A DNA stretch of 8,039 nucleotides from an uncultured Paracoccaceae bacterium. GTDB lineage: Bacteria; Pseudomonadota; Alphaproteobacteria; Rhodobacterales; Rhodobacteraceae. The stretch is from NCBI GenBank assembly GCA_937927885.1, contig CALEZJ010000405.1, positions 1 to 8,039 on the forward strand, in the 5' to 3' direction. The translations under genes and the position numbers were made by a program. Within the stretch, counting starts at the first letter, position 1, and each line of letters opens with the position of its first letter. Under the pieces are notes generated by a model. It did not search any database. It was not told the origin of the DNA and saw only the letters and a list, made by a program, of their open reading frames with translations. This document shows, one piece after another, positions 6,737 to 8,039 of this stretch.

Positions 6737-8039
6737 GCGTCCATACCTCGACCCCGCACGATTCGGCGCCGCTGCATGTCACCGGCAGGGCGCGCTATGT
6801 CGATGACCTGCCGAATCCGGCGGGCACGTTGCATCTGGCCTTCGGCCTTGCCGGCATCGCGCGCGGCAAGATCACGGCGATGGACCTGAGCGCCGTGCGC
6901 GCCGCGCCCGGCGTGGTGGCGGTGCTCACCGGCGAGGAGATCGGGCATGTCGATTGCAGCCCCGCCCCCGATCAGGACGAGCCGCTGTTGGCGCTGGGTG
7001 CGATCCATTATCACGGCCAGCCGGTGTTTCTGGTCATCGCCGACAGCCACCTGAACGCCCGCAAGGCCGCGCGGCTGGGGCGGATCACCTATGACGAGGC
7101 GCCGCCGATCCTGAGCATCGAGGAGGCGCTGGCGGCCAATTCCCGGTTCGAGGAAGGCCCGCGCATCTGGTCGCGCGGCGACGTGGCCAGCGCGCTGGCC
7201 CGCGCGCCCAAGGTGATCCAGGGACGTCTGGAGATGGGCGGGCAGGAGCATTTCTATCTGGAAGGTCAGGCGGCGCTGGCCCAGCCGGGCGAGGCGGGGG
7301 ACATGCATGTCACCTCGTCGACCCAGCATCCGACCGAAATCCAGCACAAGGTCGCGCATGCGCTGCATGTGCCGATGCATGCCGTGCGGGTGGAGACCCG
7401 GCGCATGGGCGGCGGGTTTGGCGGCAAGGAAAGCCAGGGGAACGCGCTGGCCATCGCCTGCGCGCTGGCGGCGCGGTTGACGGGCCGCGCCTGCAAGATG
7501 CGCTATGACCGCGACGATGACATGGTCATCACCGGCAAGCGCCACGATTTCCGCATCGATTACAAGGTCGGTGTGGATGAGGCGGGCCGGGTTCTGGCCA
7601 TCGACTTCACCCATTACACCCGGGCCGGCTGGTCGGCCGACCTGACCCTGCCAGTCGCCGACCGCGCCATGCTGCACGCCGACAATGCCTATTGGCTGCC
7701 GAATGTGCGCATCGAAAGCCACCGGCTGCGCACCAACATGTGCAGCGCCACCGCATACCGTGGCTTTGGCGGCCCGCAGGGGATGCTGGGGGTCGAGCGG
7801 GTGATGGACCACATCGCGCACGCCCTGGGGCTGGACCCGCTGGCGGTGCGCAAGGCGAATTTCTACCGCAAGTCCACGCCGCCAAAGACCGGTGCGGGCA
7901 CGGCGAAACGCTTTGGCGGCGCGCATTCCCCGGCGGCGCCGGCGAACGAGGGGCCGCAGACCACGCCCTACGGTCAGCCGGTCGAGGATTTCATCCTGCA
8001 CGAGCTGGTGGCACGGCTGGAGGCGAGCAGCGATTACGC
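6733..8039 (+). CDS. xdhB: Xanthine dehydrogenase large subunit (molybdopterin), 3' end beyond window
   Basis: This frame runs open from ATG6733 to the window edge (435 codons plus two bases) with no stop; full-length relatives have about 770-780 residues. It binds the molybdopterin cofactor and hydroxylates hypoxanthine and xanthine to urate in purine breakdown. An N-terminal a/b hammerhead domain (about 10-125, starting [15 protein letters not shown]) is followed by the Moco-binding domain. Key sites are [14 protein letters not shown] (169-182), STQHPTE with Gln198 near the cofactor, [11 protein letters not shown] (225-235) with Glu233, DRAMLH with Arg311, and YRGFGGPQG (342-350). Glu233 and Arg311 match the substrate-positioning Glu232 and Arg310 of R. 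capsulatus XdhB, and support xanthine over aldehyde or CO as substrate. The catalytic base Glu (Rc Glu730) lies beyond the edge. A Pro/Ala/Gly-rich loop spans about 380-412. The start overlaps the xdhA stop (ATGA). The chaperone gene xdhC is expected next but cannot be seen. Confidence 0.95.
   Translation, partial: MSVHTSTPHDSAPLHVTGRARYVDDLPNPAGTLHLAFGLAGIARGKITAMDLSAVRAAPGVVAVLTGEEIGHVDCSPAPDQDEPLLALGAIHYHGQPVFLVIADSHLNARKAARLGRITYDEAPPILSIEEALAANSRFEEGPRIWSRGDVASALARAPKVIQGRLEMGGQEHFYLEGQAALAQPGEAGDMHVTSSTQHPTEIQHKVAHALHVPMHAVRVETRRMGGGFGGKESQGNALAIACALAARLTGRACKMRYDRDDDMVITGKRHDFRIDYKVGVDEAGRVLAIDFTHYTRAGWSADLTLPVADRAMLHADNAYWLPNVRIESHRLRTNMCSATAYRGFGGPQGMLGVERVMDHIAHALGLDPLAVRKANFYRKSTPPKTGAGTAKRFGGAHSPAAPANEGPQTTPYGQPVEDFILHELVARLEASSDY

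Noticed and set aside
6697..8001. 434-codon open frame on the minus strand opposite xdhB
   Set aside because: The plus strand encodes xdhB with all its family motifs; the antisense frame has no recognisable domain and is a GC-bias shadow.

Overview
The window is GC-rich DNA with strongly G/C-biased third codon positions, and its genes look like those of a Rhodobacteraceae-type alphaproteobacterium (Rhodobacter, Roseobacter or Paracoccus relatives). The best taxonomic clue is the xanthine dehydrogenase pair at the right end. Its order, subunit split and motif spacing follow, as far as I can recall, the Rhodobacter capsulatus XdhA/XdhB enzyme very closely. No mobile element, CRISPR array, tRNA or rRNA is visible.

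Layout, left to right. Bases 1-169 form a leader, relatively AT-rich over its first ~55 bases. It leads into a rightward KDPG/KHG aldolase gene (eda, 170-811), the last enzyme of the Entner-Doudoroff route. Only 16 bases further on, a leftward pair converges on it: dnaE, the replicative DNA polymerase III alpha subunit (5110 to 1619), then a crotonase/enoyl-CoA hydratase-family gene (1619 to 828). The dnaE stop and crotonase start overlap as TGATG, and a near-consensus Shine-Dalgarno sequence lies within the last dnaE codons. The pair should therefore be co-transcribed and translationally coupled.

Bases 5111-5317 form a divergent intergenic region between dnaE (leftward) and the xdh operon (rightward). 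It holds a possible -10 element for dnaE, a perfect 5+5 inverted repeat that could be an operator, and a hairpin followed by seven T residues when read leftward, which resembles an intrinsic terminator facing dnaE.

From 5318 rightward is xdhA (iron-sulfur/FAD subunit), complete. xdhB (molybdopterin subunit) overlaps it by ATGA and runs off the right edge; about 435 codons are present, roughly the first 55-60% of the usual length. Together they would form an alpha2beta2 xanthine dehydrogenase that oxidises hypoxanthine and xanthine to urate and passes electrons through two 2Fe-2S clusters and FAD to NAD+.

Overall this is ordinary conserved chromosomal content: central carbon metabolism, replication and purine catabolism. 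I see no evidence of an undescribed multi-gene system. The points most worth a second look are the non-coding signals between dnaE and xdhA, the coupling of the crotonase gene to dnaE, and the atypical active site of that crotonase.
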